From Streptomyces sp. A0642 (GTDB lineage Bacteria > Actinomycetota > Actinomycetes > Streptomycetales > Streptomycetaceae), in NCBI RefSeq assembly GCF_004795105.1, contig NZ_SSBL01000001.1, positions 434,001-498,000 of the forward strand: DNA of 64,000 nt, in the 5' to 3' direction. How positions within the stretch are numbered: the first letter of the stretch is position 1; each line of letters opens with the position of its first letter. The translations under genes and the position numbers were made by a program. Below are positions 16,950 to 25,396 of this stretch, piece after piece. The notes beneath the pieces were generated by a model, which had not been told where the DNA came from, searched no databases, and saw only the letters and a list, made by a program, of their open reading frames with translations.

Positions 16950-16990
16950 GCCCGCGGCACGGGTGCCTGTGAAGGCCCGTGCCGGGCGGG
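16950..16990. terminator. Bidirectional hairpin terminator
   Basis: GGCACGGG (16956-16963) pairs perfectly with CCCGTGCC (16976-16983), extended by CCCGC/GGGCGGG. It lies between two convergent genes, the importer operon and the L,D-transpeptidase. Confidence 0.65.
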
Positions 16991-17056
16991 GAGAAGGTCA
17001 GCTGCGTGCCGGCCGTGCCGTTCGTACCGGGGGTGCGGGCCGTGTCCGCCGTACCG

Positions 17057-18325
17057 TCAGCCGAGAGCGCTTCTGGTCCGCCAGTCGGCCCAGGAGACGT
17101 TCCATGCCCCGTAACCGTTGCCCTCCGCGACCGTGCCCTTGGCGTCCGCGCCGGTGATCTCGAAGGGGTCGCCGACGCGGACCCGGCGGTAGAGGGACGC
17201 GGCGTCGGCGTCGCTCATCCCGACGCAGCCCGAACTGTGGTTGGCCACACCGAAGTACGCCGCGTTCCACGGCGCGGCATGGGCGTACATGCCCGACCAG
17301 GTCAGCCGCATCGAGAAGTCGACCATCTTGTCGTAGGCGTCCCCGAGGCCCACCGTCTCGGAGTTCATGTTGATCGTTCCCTCCTTCGCCATCAGGACGG
17401 CCGTGCCCCGCCACGACGCCCTGTCGCCGCCCGGCGTGCCGCCGGAGATGGGCACGTCCATGACCGTCCTGCCGTCCCGCTTCAGAGCCAGCCGGTGGCG
17501 GTCCAGGTCCACCTTGACCACCTGACTGCTGCCGACGGTGAACGTCGTCGCGTAGTCGCGTACGAACCAGCCGCCAGAGGGGCCCGAGTCGACGCCGTTG
17601 AGATCGGCGGCGAGGGTGATGCGGGTGCCGGACTTCCAGTAGTCCTTGGGCCGCCAGTCGACGCGGTCCCGGCCCGAGTAGTCGGCCAGCCAGCCCCAGG
17701 AGCCCTCGGTGCCGTTCGAGGTGGAGACCTTGAGCGCCCTCTCGACCGCCGCCCTGTTCTTCACCGGATGGTCGAACACGATCGACAGCGGCTGGGCGAC
17801 ACCGACCGTGGTGTTCTTGCCGGGGGCCAGGGTCAGCTTGTTCACCTTGCCGGCGGCCGCCGTCGTGAACCCGGCCGTGTCGCCGCCCCCGCCGGTGTCC
17901 TTCGCCTCGACGCGATACGTGGTGCCGGGCGCGGCCGGCCGGTCCGACGTCCAGCTCCTGCCGTCGGGGGAGAGCCGGCCGGTGAGGGCGTCGCCGCCGT
18001 CCGCCGAGACCGTGACGGTACGCAGCTTCCCGGTGGCCAGCGTCACCCTCACCGGCCGGCCCGCGGCGGCCGTGGCGCCGCGCAGGTTCACCGAGATCCG
18101 GGTCTCCGCGGCCTTCGACGGGCCGGCGCCCGGCCCCTGGCCGTCCTGACCGGAGGCGGCCGCGCCGCCGGAGCAGGCCGTGAGAGCGGTGCCGAGCACC
18201 ACGGCGCCGACGGCGAGGGCGAGCCGGGCGGGACGGACGGGATGGGTGCGACGGGCGGTGCGCCGAACGGCGGTTGTCAGAGAGGCGGATATCAAAGGCA
18301 GCAATGGGAAAACCTCCTGGGCCAT
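17057..18325 (-). CDS. L,D-transpeptidase lipoprotein
   Basis: 422 residues from ATG 18325; an AGGAGG inside this frame suggests the real start may be TTG 18304. Lipobox LTAC (Cys about 51 from the ATG) anchors it in the outer leaflet. Two Ig-like domains precede a YkuD catalytic domain (VDLDRHRLALKRDGRTVMD, then ISGGTPGGDR, MYAHAAPWN, and NHSSGCVGMSDADAASLY with the catalytic Cys). It makes 3-3 cross-links in peptidoglycan. The usual SHGC motif is SSGC here, so the conserved His before Gly-Cys is Ser. It is divergent from the FemX/MurJ pair. Confidence 0.9.
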   Translation of the reverse strand: MAQEVFPLLPLISASLTTAVRRTARRTHPVRPARLALAVGAVVLGTALTACSGGAAASGQDGQGPGAGPSKAAETRISVNLRGATAAAGRPVRVTLATGKLRTVTVSADGGDALTGRLSPDGRSWTSDRPAAPGTTYRVEAKDTGGGGDTAGFTTAAAGKVNKLTLAPGKNTTVGVAQPLSIVFDHPVKNRAAVERALKVSTSNGTEGSWGWLADYSGRDRVDWRPKDYWKSGTRITLAADLNGVDSGPSGGWFVRDYATTFTVGSSQVVKVDLDRHRLALKRDGRTVMDVPISGGTPGGDRASWRGTAVLMAKEGTINMNSETVGLGDAYDKMVDFSMRLTWSGMYAHAAPWNAAYFGVANHSSGCVGMSDADAASLYRRVRVGDPFEITGADAKGTVAEGNGYGAWNVSWADWRTRSALG

Positions 18326-18528
18326 GCGCCGTCATCGAACGAGCGGCATTCCCCGGAGCCTAGGTTCCGGCAATCCGCGGATATACGGGAATGCGGTGTG
18401 TGACGAGAAGCGCAGCGCAACGGTCACCGTCCGGTCACATCCGGCGCGCAGCCCCGTCATGACCCGCTGTGAACATCCTGTGCAGCCCCGCAGAGACGCC
18501 GCGGGGCCCACGAGGGAGGGCCACGGAC

Positions 18529-19692
18529 ATGTCAGCGCTGCTCGCGACCGGAGACCGCAGCCGTCACCAGGACCTACGGATGCGCGGCCTGACGGCCGCC
18601 GAGCACCGGGCCCACGTGGCCGCACGGGCGGATGCGAGCTTTCTCCAGTACCCGTCCTGGGCCGGTGTGAAGGACCAGTGGTCGTCGGAAATGGTGGGCT
18701 GGCTCGGCGACGACGGGGAATTGGCCGGCAGTGCCCTGATTCTCTACCGGCAATTCCCGGGCACCCGGAAATACTTCGCCTATCTGCCGGAGGGGCCGGT
18801 GGCCGACTGGGCCGATCCCGGAATCGACCGCTGGCTGAGGCCGCTCATGACCCATCTGCGCGGCGCGGGCGCGTTCGCCGTCCGCATAGGACCGTCTCCG
18901 GCCTACCGCCGCTGGGACACCGCCCGCCTCAAGGCCGCGACGGGCCCCGGGCGCACCGTCGGCGACGTCCTGGCGCGCGAGGTCGACCCGCTCGGCGCGG
19001 CCGTGGCCGACCGGCTCCGCGCCCGCGGCTGGCGGCGCTGCGGCGGGGACGGTGACGACGCGGACGCCCAGCCCCGGTACGTCTTCCGGGTGCCGCTCGC
19101 CGGCCGGACCACCGACGCCCTGTGGGCGGGCCTCAACCAGGAGTGGCGCCGCAACGTCCGCAAGGCCGGCAGGGCCGGGGTGCGCATCGTGACCGGGAGC
19201 GCGGCCGAACTCCCCGAGTTCCACCGGCTGCTGCGGATCACCGAGGAACGCGACGGCTTCCGGCTCGGCCGCTCCCTCGCCTACTACCAGCGCCAGTACG
19301 CCGTACTCAACGCCGAACAGCCCGGCCGTATGAAGCTCTGCCTCGCCGTGCACCAGGGCGAGATACTCGCCGCCCACACGATGATCAGCACCGGACGCCG
19401 GGTCTGGTACCAGACCGGCGCGTCCGCCGACCACCGCCGCGAGGTCCGCCCCAGCAACGCCCTGCAGTGGCAGATGCTCCTCGACGCCCACGCCCAGGGC
19501 GCACAGGTGTACGACATGCGCGGGGTATCCTCCACCCTCGATCCCGACGACCGCCCCTTCGGATTGCTGCGCTGGAAGTTCGGCACCGGCGGGCAGGTCG
19601 TGGAGACCCTCGGAGAGTGGGAGACATCAGTGGGCGGCGCCACCAACAACACGCTGTACCGCGCCTTCCAGGCCTATCTGGCACGCCGGTGA
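18529..19692 (+). CDS. femX: FemABX-type peptidoglycan interpeptide bridge transferase
   Basis: 387 residues from ATG 18529, chosen for GAGGGAGGG at 18512-18520. Two GNAT-like halves are visible: ASFLQYPSWAGVK and GSALILYRQFPGTRKYFAYLPEGPV in the first, then LNQEWRRNVRKAGRAGVRI, a linker helix pair and LAAHTMISTGRRVWYQTGAS and SNALQWQMLLDAH in the second. The family adds amino acids from aminoacyl-tRNA to the lysine or LL-DAP side chain of lipid II; streptomycetes carry a single Gly bridge. Its stop overlaps murJ by 4 bp, coupling bridge synthesis with lipid II export. Confidence 0.9.
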   Translation: MSALLATGDRSRHQDLRMRGLTAAEHRAHVAARADASFLQYPSWAGVKDQWSSEMVGWLGDDGELAGSALILYRQFPGTRKYFAYLPEGPVADWADPGIDRWLRPLMTHLRGAGAFAVRIGPSPAYRRWDTARLKAATGPGRTVGDVLAREVDPLGAAVADRLRARGWRRCGGDGDDADAQPRYVFRVPLAGRTTDALWAGLNQEWRRNVRKAGRAGVRIVTGSAAELPEFHRLLRITEERDGFRLGRSLAYYQRQYAVLNAEQPGRMKLCLAVHQGEILAAHTMISTGRRVWYQTGASADHRREVRPSNALQWQMLLDAHAQGAQVYDMRGVSSTLDPDDRPFGLLRWKFGTGGQVVETLGEWETSVGGATNNTLYRAFQAYLARR

Positions 19693-21380
19693 GGGCCGCG
19701 GACGCGGCCACCGGCGCGGTCGCCCCCGAGGAGCACGAGCGCCGGGGCTCCGCCTCGGTGCTGCGCAGCGGCGCCGTGATGGCCGCCGGATCCGTCGTCT
19801 CGCGCGCGACGGGGTTCATACGCTCGGCGGTCGTCGTCGCCGCGCTCGGCACGGGACTGCGGGCCGACGGCTACACGGTCGCCAACACCGTCCCCAACAT
19901 CCTCTACATGCTGCTGATCGGCGGGGCCCTCAACGCCGTCTTCATCCCCGAACTCGTCCGGGCCGCCCGGGAGCACGCCGACGGCGGGACCGCCTACACC
20001 GATCGCCTCCTCACCCTCTGCACGGCGGGGCTCCTCGCCCTCACCGCGCTCGCCGTCGCGGGCGCCCCGCTGATCATCTCGGTGTACGCGCCCACCTACG
20101 ACGGCGACCAGGCCGAACTCACCATCGCCCTGGCCCGCTACTGCCTGCCCCAGATCCTCTTCTACGGGCTCTTCACCCTCCTCGGACAAGTGCTCAACTC
20201 CCGCAACCGGTTCGGGGCCATGATGTGGACCCCCGTCCTCAACAACCTCGTGATCATCGCGGTGTTCGGGCTGTATCTCTGGACGGCGGCGGGCTCGGAC
20301 GGCGAACTGACCTCCGCCCGGGCGCAGTGGCTCGGCTGGGGGACCACCGCCGGGATCGCCGTACAGACCCTCGCCCTGGTGCCCGCCCTGCGCGCCGCGA
20401 AGTTCCGCTGGCGGCCGCGGTTCGACTGGCGCGGCAGCGGACTCACCCGTCCGCTGCGGGCGGCCGGCTGGCTCGTCATGCTCGTGCTCACCAACCAGGC
20501 CGCCTACTGGGTGGTGACCCGGCTCTCCACCGCCACCGGCCAGCACGCGGCGGACCAGGGCCTGGCGGGAGGCGCGGGCTACACCGCGTACAGCTACGCC
20601 TACCAGCTCTGGGTGGTGCCCCAGGGCATCGTGACCGTCAGCCTCGTCACCGCGCTGATGCCGCGGATGAGCCGGTCCGCCGCCGACGGCGATCTGGCCG
20701 GGGTGCGGCGCGACGTCTCGTACGCGCTCCGGACCTCCGCCGCCGCCGTGGTCCCGGCCGCCGCCGTCCTGCTCGCACTCGCCCCGTGGGTGATGGGGTC
20801 CGTCTTCGGGTACGGACGGACCGGCCCGGCGGACATCACCGTGATGGCGGGCATGATGGCCGCCTTCGCGCCGGGCCTCATCGCCTTCTCCGGGCAGTAC
20901 GTGCTCTCCCGCGGCTTCTACGCCCTGGGCGACACCCGCACCCCCTTCCTCCTCAACCTGGTCATCGCCGCGCTCAACGCGGGGCTCTCGGCAGCCGCCT
21001 ATCTGATGCTGCCCGCGCGCTGGGCGGTGACGGGAATGGCGGGGGCCTACTCCGTGGCGCTGTTCGCGGGATTCGCCGTCACCGGGTACGTACTGCACCG
21101 CAGGGTCTGCGCATCCGGCGCGCGGCGGCCTTCGCTCCTGCGCTCGCCGGGAGTATGGGCGCACGCCCGGCTGGTGGCCGCGTGCGTGCCCGCGGGCCTG
21201 CTGGCGTACGCGGCGGCCCGCGCCGTCGACACGGACGGGCCGGGGACCGGGGACTTCGCCGCGGCCGGGACCGGAGTGCTGGTCCTCTTCCTCGTGGTCG
21301 CCCTGCTCGCCCGCCCGCTGCGGCTGACCGAGGTCGGCACCGCGCTGAGCGCCGTACGCGGCCGGCTGCGCCGCACCTGA
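19689..21380 (+). CDS. murJ: MurJ-type lipid II flippase
   Basis: 563 residues from GTG 19689, which overlaps the femX stop (GTGA). MVF/MurJ fold with about 14 helices: SVLRSGAVMAAGSVVSRATGFIRS, then ADGYTVANTVPNILYMLLIGGALNAVFIP, YCLPQILFYGLFTLLGQVLNSRNRFGAMMW, and YSYAYQLWVVPQGIVTVSLVTALMPRMS. These are the family's conserved first-lobe segments, and the second lobe contains GQYVLSRGFYALGDTRTPF. It flips lipid-linked peptidoglycan precursor to the outer face. Streptomycetes usually also have a larger essential MurJ elsewhere, so this may be a paralogue. Confidence 0.88.
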   Translation: MRAADAATGAVAPEEHERRGSASVLRSGAVMAAGSVVSRATGFIRSAVVVAALGTGLRADGYTVANTVPNILYMLLIGGALNAVFIPELVRAAREHADGGTAYTDRLLTLCTAGLLALTALAVAGAPLIISVYAPTYDGDQAELTIALARYCLPQILFYGLFTLLGQVLNSRNRFGAMMWTPVLNNLVIIAVFGLYLWTAAGSDGELTSARAQWLGWGTTAGIAVQTLALVPALRAAKFRWRPRFDWRGSGLTRPLRAAGWLVMLVLTNQAAYWVVTRLSTATGQHAADQGLAGGAGYTAYSYAYQLWVVPQGIVTVSLVTALMPRMSRSAADGDLAGVRRDVSYALRTSAAAVVPAAAVLLALAPWVMGSVFGYGRTGPADITVMAGMMAAFAPGLIAFSGQYVLSRGFYALGDTRTPFLLNLVIAALNAGLSAAAYLMLPARWAVTGMAGAYSVALFAGFAVTGYVLHRRVCASGARRPSLLRSPGVWAHARLVAACVPAGLLAYAAARAVDTDGPGTGDFAAAGTGVLVLFLVVALLARPLRLTEVGTALSAVRGRLRRT

Positions 21381-21443
21381 GGCGGCACCGGCCGGACGCA
21401 CACCCTTCCGAATCCACTCCTTGATCACTGGGATACTGACGCC

Positions 21444-22127
21444 ATGCCTCGCGTGCTGCTGATCGAAGACGACCCCTCCGTGCGAGAAGGGGTGGAGCTG
21501 GGGCTGCGCAGGCGCGGTCACGAGCTGCGGACCGTCGGCACGGGCGAGGCGGGACTGGCCGCACTGGACGAGTTCCGGCCCGAACTCGTCCTGCTCGACC
21601 TCATGCTGCCCGGAATGAACGGCGTCCAGGTCTGCCGCCGCATCCGGGAGACCAGCCAGCTGCCGATCATCATGCTCACCGCACGCGGCGACGACTTCGA
21701 CGTGGTCGTCGGACTGGAGGCCGGCGCCGACGACTACATCGTCAAGCCGGCCCGTACCGAGGTCATCGAGGCCAGGATCCGCGCGGTGCTGCGGCGGCTC
21801 GCCGAACCCGCCGGGCGCAGCGGCGTCGAGACCCACGGCGTGCTGACGGTCGACCGGGTCGGCCTCACCGTCGCCAAGGCGGGGGAGCGGCTGCTCCTCG
21901 CCCCCTCCGAACTGAGGCTGCTGCTGCACCTCTCGGCCGCGCCGGAGCAGGTCTTCAGCCGCCAGCAGCTCCTCGAATACGTGTGGGAGCACAGCTACCA
22001 CGGCGACGCCCGGCTGGTCGACGCCTGTGTGCGCAGGCTGCGGCAGAAGATCGAGGACGTGCCGGGAAACCCGCGCTACATCCAGACCGTCCGCGGCTTC
22101 GGCTACCGCTTCGGACCCCTCGGATGA
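21444..22127 (+). CDS. OmpR-family response regulator
   Basis: 227 residues. Receiver domain residues 1-115 with acidic pocket EDD, phosphoacceptor Asp in LVLLDLMLPGMNG, Thr in MLTARGD and Lys in DDYIVKPA. Then a winged-helix DNA-binding domain (LAPSELRLLLHLSAAPEQVFSRQQLL, then LVDACVRRLRQKI, VRGFGYRFG). It overlaps the kinase gene by 4 bp (ATGA) and regulates together with it. The kinase is followed by a lipoprotein gene, an arrangement reminiscent of CseB/CseC and other envelope-stress systems. Confidence 0.93.
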   Translation: MPRVLLIEDDPSVREGVELGLRRRGHELRTVGTGEAGLAALDEFRPELVLLDLMLPGMNGVQVCRRIRETSQLPIIMLTARGDDFDVVVGLEAGADDYIVKPARTEVIEARIRAVLRRLAEPAGRSGVETHGVLTVDRVGLTVAKAGERLLLAPSELRLLLHLSAAPEQVFSRQQLLEYVWEHSYHGDARLVDACVRRLRQKIEDVPGNPRYIQTVRGFGYRFGPLG

Positions 22128-23560
22128 GGCTGCCGTCCGCCCGGTTCGGGCTGCGCACCCGGCTCATAGCCGCGTTCCTGTTCGTCGCGGCGGTCAGCGC
22201 CGCCACCACCGCGGCCCTGACCTACCGCGAGGCCCGCTCGGCGATCCTCCAGCAGGCGCAGGACACCGCCGTCGCCCAGTTCCGGGACCGGATCAGCCAA
22301 CGCGGCGTCGATCTCCCGCCCGACCGGCTCGGGCTGCGGGACATGTGCCTCGCCCTGGCCCGCGACGGGAAGTCGCATACCTGGACCGTCTTCGCCGAGT
22401 ACGGCGACCTGAGGGTCTCCTCCTCCGACCGGCCGGTCTCCAGCGTGATCACGGCATCCCTGCGAGCGGCGGCCCGGAACAACGCCCACGGATCGTTCCA
22501 GCGCGTCGTCAAGGACGGCAAGCCCTGGCTGACCGTCGGCATGCCGACCCTCTTCGACCGCGGCGACGGCCGGCAGCCCACCGGCCTCGTGCTCTACGCG
22601 GTGATGCCGCTCGCCACCGAGGAGGCGAACGTCGCCGCCATGGTCACCGCGGCCCGCGACGGCGCCCTGCCCGCCCTGCTGATCGCCCTGGTCCCCGCGC
22701 TGCTCGCCGCGCGCAGCGTCCTGCGTCCGGTACGCGATCTGCGCCGCGCCGCCGCAGGCATCGGCCGGGGCGAGCTGCACACCCGGATCGCGGTCCGCGG
22801 ATCGGACGAACTCTCCGAACTCGCCTGGACGTTCAACGAGTCGTCGACCAAACTCCAGGAATCCGTCGAGGGGCTCCGCCAGGCCGAGGAACGGGCCCGG
22901 CGCTTCGCCTCGGACGTCTCGCACGAACTGCGCACCCCGCTCGCCGGCATGCTCGCCGTGACGGAGGTGCTCGACGAGGACGCCGCCGGGCTGCGCCCCG
23001 ACACCGCGGCGGCCGTCCGGCTGATCAGCACGGAGACCGGAAAGCTCGCCACGCTGGTCGAGGACCTGATGGAGATCTCCCGGTTCGATGCCGGGGCCGT
23101 CGATCTCCACAGCGACGAGGTCGATGTGGCCGAGACGATCCGCAAGACCCTCCAGGCCCGTCACTGGGACGACCGGGTCCGCACCGAACTCCCGGACGGC
23201 GTACGGGCGGTGCTCGACCCGCGCCGCTTCGACGTGATCGTCGCCAACCTGGTCGGCAACGCCCTGCGGCACGGGGCCGAACCCGTCACCGTACGCCTGC
23301 GGACCGAGCGGCGGGACGGGGCGGCGCGGCTGGTGACGGAGGTCGAGGACAGTGGCCCGGGCATCGACGCCGCCGTGCTCCCGCACATCTTCGACCGGTT
23401 CTACAAGGCCGACGCGGCGCGCACCCGGTCGACGGGAAGCGGACTGGGACTGGCGATCACGCGGGAGAACGTCCGGTTGCACGGCGGTACGGTCCATGCC
23501 GGGAACGGGCCCGACGGCGGAGCGGTGTTCACCGTCGAACTGCCGCTGGAGGGGCCATGA
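22124..23560 (+). CDS. Sensor histidine kinase
   Basis: 478 residues. A first membrane helix (LIAAFLFVAAVSAATTAAL), an extracellular sensor of about 150 residues, a second helix near 185-205, HAMP, then HisKA with His in SDVSHELRTPLAGM, N-box NLVGNALRHG, G1 DSGPGIDAAVLPHIFDRF and G2 GSGLGLAITREN. It autophosphorylates on the His and passes phosphate to the regulator encoded 4 bp upstream by overlap. The stop overlaps the following lipoprotein gene (ATGA), so three genes form one unit. The stimulus is unknown; envelope location of the partner suggests a cell-wall signal. Confidence 0.93.
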   Translation: MRLPSARFGLRTRLIAAFLFVAAVSAATTAALTYREARSAILQQAQDTAVAQFRDRISQRGVDLPPDRLGLRDMCLALARDGKSHTWTVFAEYGDLRVSSSDRPVSSVITASLRAAARNNAHGSFQRVVKDGKPWLTVGMPTLFDRGDGRQPTGLVLYAVMPLATEEANVAAMVTAARDGALPALLIALVPALLAARSVLRPVRDLRRAAAGIGRGELHTRIAVRGSDELSELAWTFNESSTKLQESVEGLRQAEERARRFASDVSHELRTPLAGMLAVTEVLDEDAAGLRPDTAAAVRLISTETGKLATLVEDLMEISRFDAGAVDLHSDEVDVAETIRKTLQARHWDDRVRTELPDGVRAVLDPRRFDVIVANLVGNALRHGAEPVTVRLRTERRDGAARLVTEVEDSGPGIDAAVLPHIFDRFYKADAARTRSTGSGLGLAITRENVRLHGGTVHAGNGPDGGAVFTVELPLEGP

Positions 23561-24093
23561 GGAGCGTGCGCACGCCCGGCGCGCTGCTGGTGCCCCTGGT
23601 GCTGCTGGCCGGGGGGTGCGGCATCCGGGCGACGGAGGTGGTCGAGGCAGGCGAACCGGCGACCGTGCAGGTGGCGCCGGCCGGAGAGCTGAGCACGGTC
23701 CTCTACTTCACCTCCTCGTCGGCGGCGACCCGGCTGATGCCGGTCGTCCGCTACACCGCACCGTCGGGCGAAGGGTCCGGGGCGGGCACCTACGGGGAGG
23801 AGCCGCCCGCCGGTGCGGTCAGGGCCCTCGACATGCTCTTCGCCGGCCCCACCCGAGCGGAGCGAGACGCCGGCCTCCGCTCCGAACTCCCCACGCACCG
23901 GGTGAAGAGGAGCATCGAGCTGAGCGCGCAGGGCGTGCGGGTCACCCTGGACATCCCGGTCACCCAGCTCTCCGAACCCGCACGCCAGCAACTCTTCTGC
24001 ACCGCCGCCCAGGCCCGCACCGCCGACCGGGCCGAGGTGGTGACGGTGACCGGCACGGACGGCGTCATCGGTCCGGCGCGCTGCTCGGTCTGA
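23557..24093 (+). CDS. Lipoprotein partner of the two-component system (GerMN-like)
   Basis: 178 residues. Signal peptide with lipobox LLAGGC (Cys near 23), then a small secreted domain containing LSTVLYFTSSSAATRLMPVVRY, PAGAVRALDMLFAGPTRAERDAGL and VTLDIPVTQLSEPARQQLFC. That pattern, a beta-strand plus an ALxxLLxGPT helix, resembles GerMN/sporulation-type domains found in lipoproteins beside kinases. It overlaps the kinase stop by 4 bp, so it probably modulates the sensor outside the membrane. Its 3' end overlaps the convergent MFS gene by 29 bp. Confidence 0.78.
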   Translation: MRSVRTPGALLVPLVLLAGGCGIRATEVVEAGEPATVQVAPAGELSTVLYFTSSSAATRLMPVVRYTAPSGEGSGAGTYGEEPPAGAVRALDMLFAGPTRAERDAGLRSELPTHRVKRSIELSAQGVRVTLDIPVTQLSEPARQQLFCTAAQARTADRAEVVTVTGTDGVIGPARCSV

Positions 24094-25297
24094 CCGCGGG
24101 ACCCTGTGCCTTCTCGGTGGCGACGGCGGAAGCGGAGAGCAGCGTACCGGCGGCGAGACTGCCCCACAGGGCGGTCGGGCCGTAGGGTGCGAGCGCGGTG
24201 ATGGCGGCCGGGGAGACGGCGAGACCGAAGCCCGTGGAGAGCTGGAAACGGGCGAGGGCCCGGCCGAGGACATGCGCCGGGGCCAGGGCGGTGACGAGCG
24301 CGATGGCGCTCCCGGCGTAGACGATCTCGCCCAGGGTGCAGACCACGGACACCGCGGCGACTGCCGGGGCGCCCCAGCCGTGCCCCAGCGAGGTCGCCAC
24401 CAGGAACCCGAGGTAGGACGCGGTGAGGACCACGCCGGCGAGAGCCAGCACGGTACGCCGGGAGAAGCGGGACATCAGGGCGGTCACCGGAACCTGCAGC
24501 GTGACCACCAGCACCGTGTTGGCCACGAAGATGGCCGCCGACCACACCGGGGACGCGTGCACCTGCGTCACCAGGACCAGGGGGAGCGCGATCTCGGGGA
24601 CGTTGAGGCAGAAGGCGTAGACCACGTTGGCGCCCAGCAGTGCGCCCATGCGGGGCGGCGGTCCCTCGTTCCTGTCATCCGCCGGGGCGGCCGCCGGACG
24701 GGCGCGCAGGCGGACCGACCACGCCAAGACCGCGGCAGCGAGACAGGCGAGCCCGGTGACGGCCGCCAGCACCCGCAATGCGGTGGCGCCGCCCGCCAGG
24801 CATGCGGTGGCGAGGAGTGCGCCCGCGCCCAGACCCGCGTTCCGCAGGGCGCGGCCGGCCGCGAGAGCGGTGTCGCGTTCCCGGCCGTGGGCGACCGTGG
24901 CCACGAGAGCCGCATGGGCGACCGGCCATGCCTGGTTGCCGATGCCGAGGAAGAGCACCGCCGTGGTGAACAGCGGGACATGCCCCGCCGGGGCGGCCAG
25001 CAGCAGAGCCACGCCCAGCACCCGCACCAGCATCGACGCCGCCACGACCGTGCTGCGTGCGCCCCGGTCCAGCCATCGGCCGACCGCGGGCAGGCACCCC
25101 AGACCCACGACGACGCCGACCGTCATGGCGAGGCCGGTGGCCGGCGCGGACAGCCTCAGCACCGTCACGCCGTAGAGCAGCAGAAAGGGCCGCAGCAGGC
25201 CGGTGCCGAGCGCGTCCACGGCCAGGGCGACGGCGTAGCGGGGGCCTCCGGAGGCACGGACGAGGGCGCGCGGCCGGATCGTGGTGGTGGTTGCCAT
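24065..25297 (-). CDS. MFS transporter
   Basis: 410 residues from ATG 25297. Twelve membrane helices in two halves with a loop around residues 195-215 (RLRARPAAAPADDRNEG). Motif A-like VGRWLDRGARSTVV lies between helices 2 and 3, and SRFSRRTVLA between 8 and 9. Sequence suggests a drug/proton antiporter class without a known substrate. It is divergent from an ArsR-type regulator over a 27-bp near-perfect palindrome, so it is probably repressed by that regulator and induced by its cargo. Confidence 0.88.
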   Translation of the reverse strand: MATTTTIRPRALVRASGGPRYAVALAVDALGTGLLRPFLLLYGVTVLRLSAPATGLAMTVGVVVGLGCLPAVGRWLDRGARSTVVAASMLVRVLGVALLLAAPAGHVPLFTTAVLFLGIGNQAWPVAHAALVATVAHGRERDTALAAGRALRNAGLGAGALLATACLAGGATALRVLAAVTGLACLAAAVLAWSVRLRARPAAAPADDRNEGPPPRMGALLGANVVYAFCLNVPEIALPLVLVTQVHASPVWSAAIFVANTVLVVTLQVPVTALMSRFSRRTVLALAGVVLTASYLGFLVATSLGHGWGAPAVAAVSVVCTLGEIVYAGSAIALVTALAPAHVLGRALARFQLSTGFGLAVSPAAITALAPYGPTALWGSLAAGTLLSASAVATEKAQGPAVRPSSAPDR

Positions 25298-25332
25298 GGC
25301 GACCACGGTGGGGTCGGCCGCCGGGCCGGCCC

Positions 25333-25361
25333 CGTCGGTTGACGGACACCGTCAACCGACG
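25333..25361. promoter_or_regulatory. Operator palindrome between MFS and ArsR-type genes
   Basis: Arms GTCGGTTGACGG (25334-25345) and CCGTCAACCGAC (25349-25360) are perfectly complementary around ACA; one more pair (25333/25361) extends it. Each arm includes a TTGACG/CGTCAA hexamer that could serve as a -35 for one direction. It lies 36 bp from each gene start, as expected for a self-controlling divergent repressor. Confidence 0.75.
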
Positions 25362-25396
25362 CCGCCGCCGGTCGTACGGTCAGTGATGATGAGGGG

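Noticed and set aside
19674..22001. Long minus-strand open frame opposite murJ and the response regulator
   Set aside because: Antisense shadow of high-GC genes; composition is repetitive Gly/Glu/Arg and no domain is seen.
22103..23497. Minus-strand open frame opposite the kinase
   Set aside because: Antisense shadow; the plus strand encodes a complete histidine kinase.
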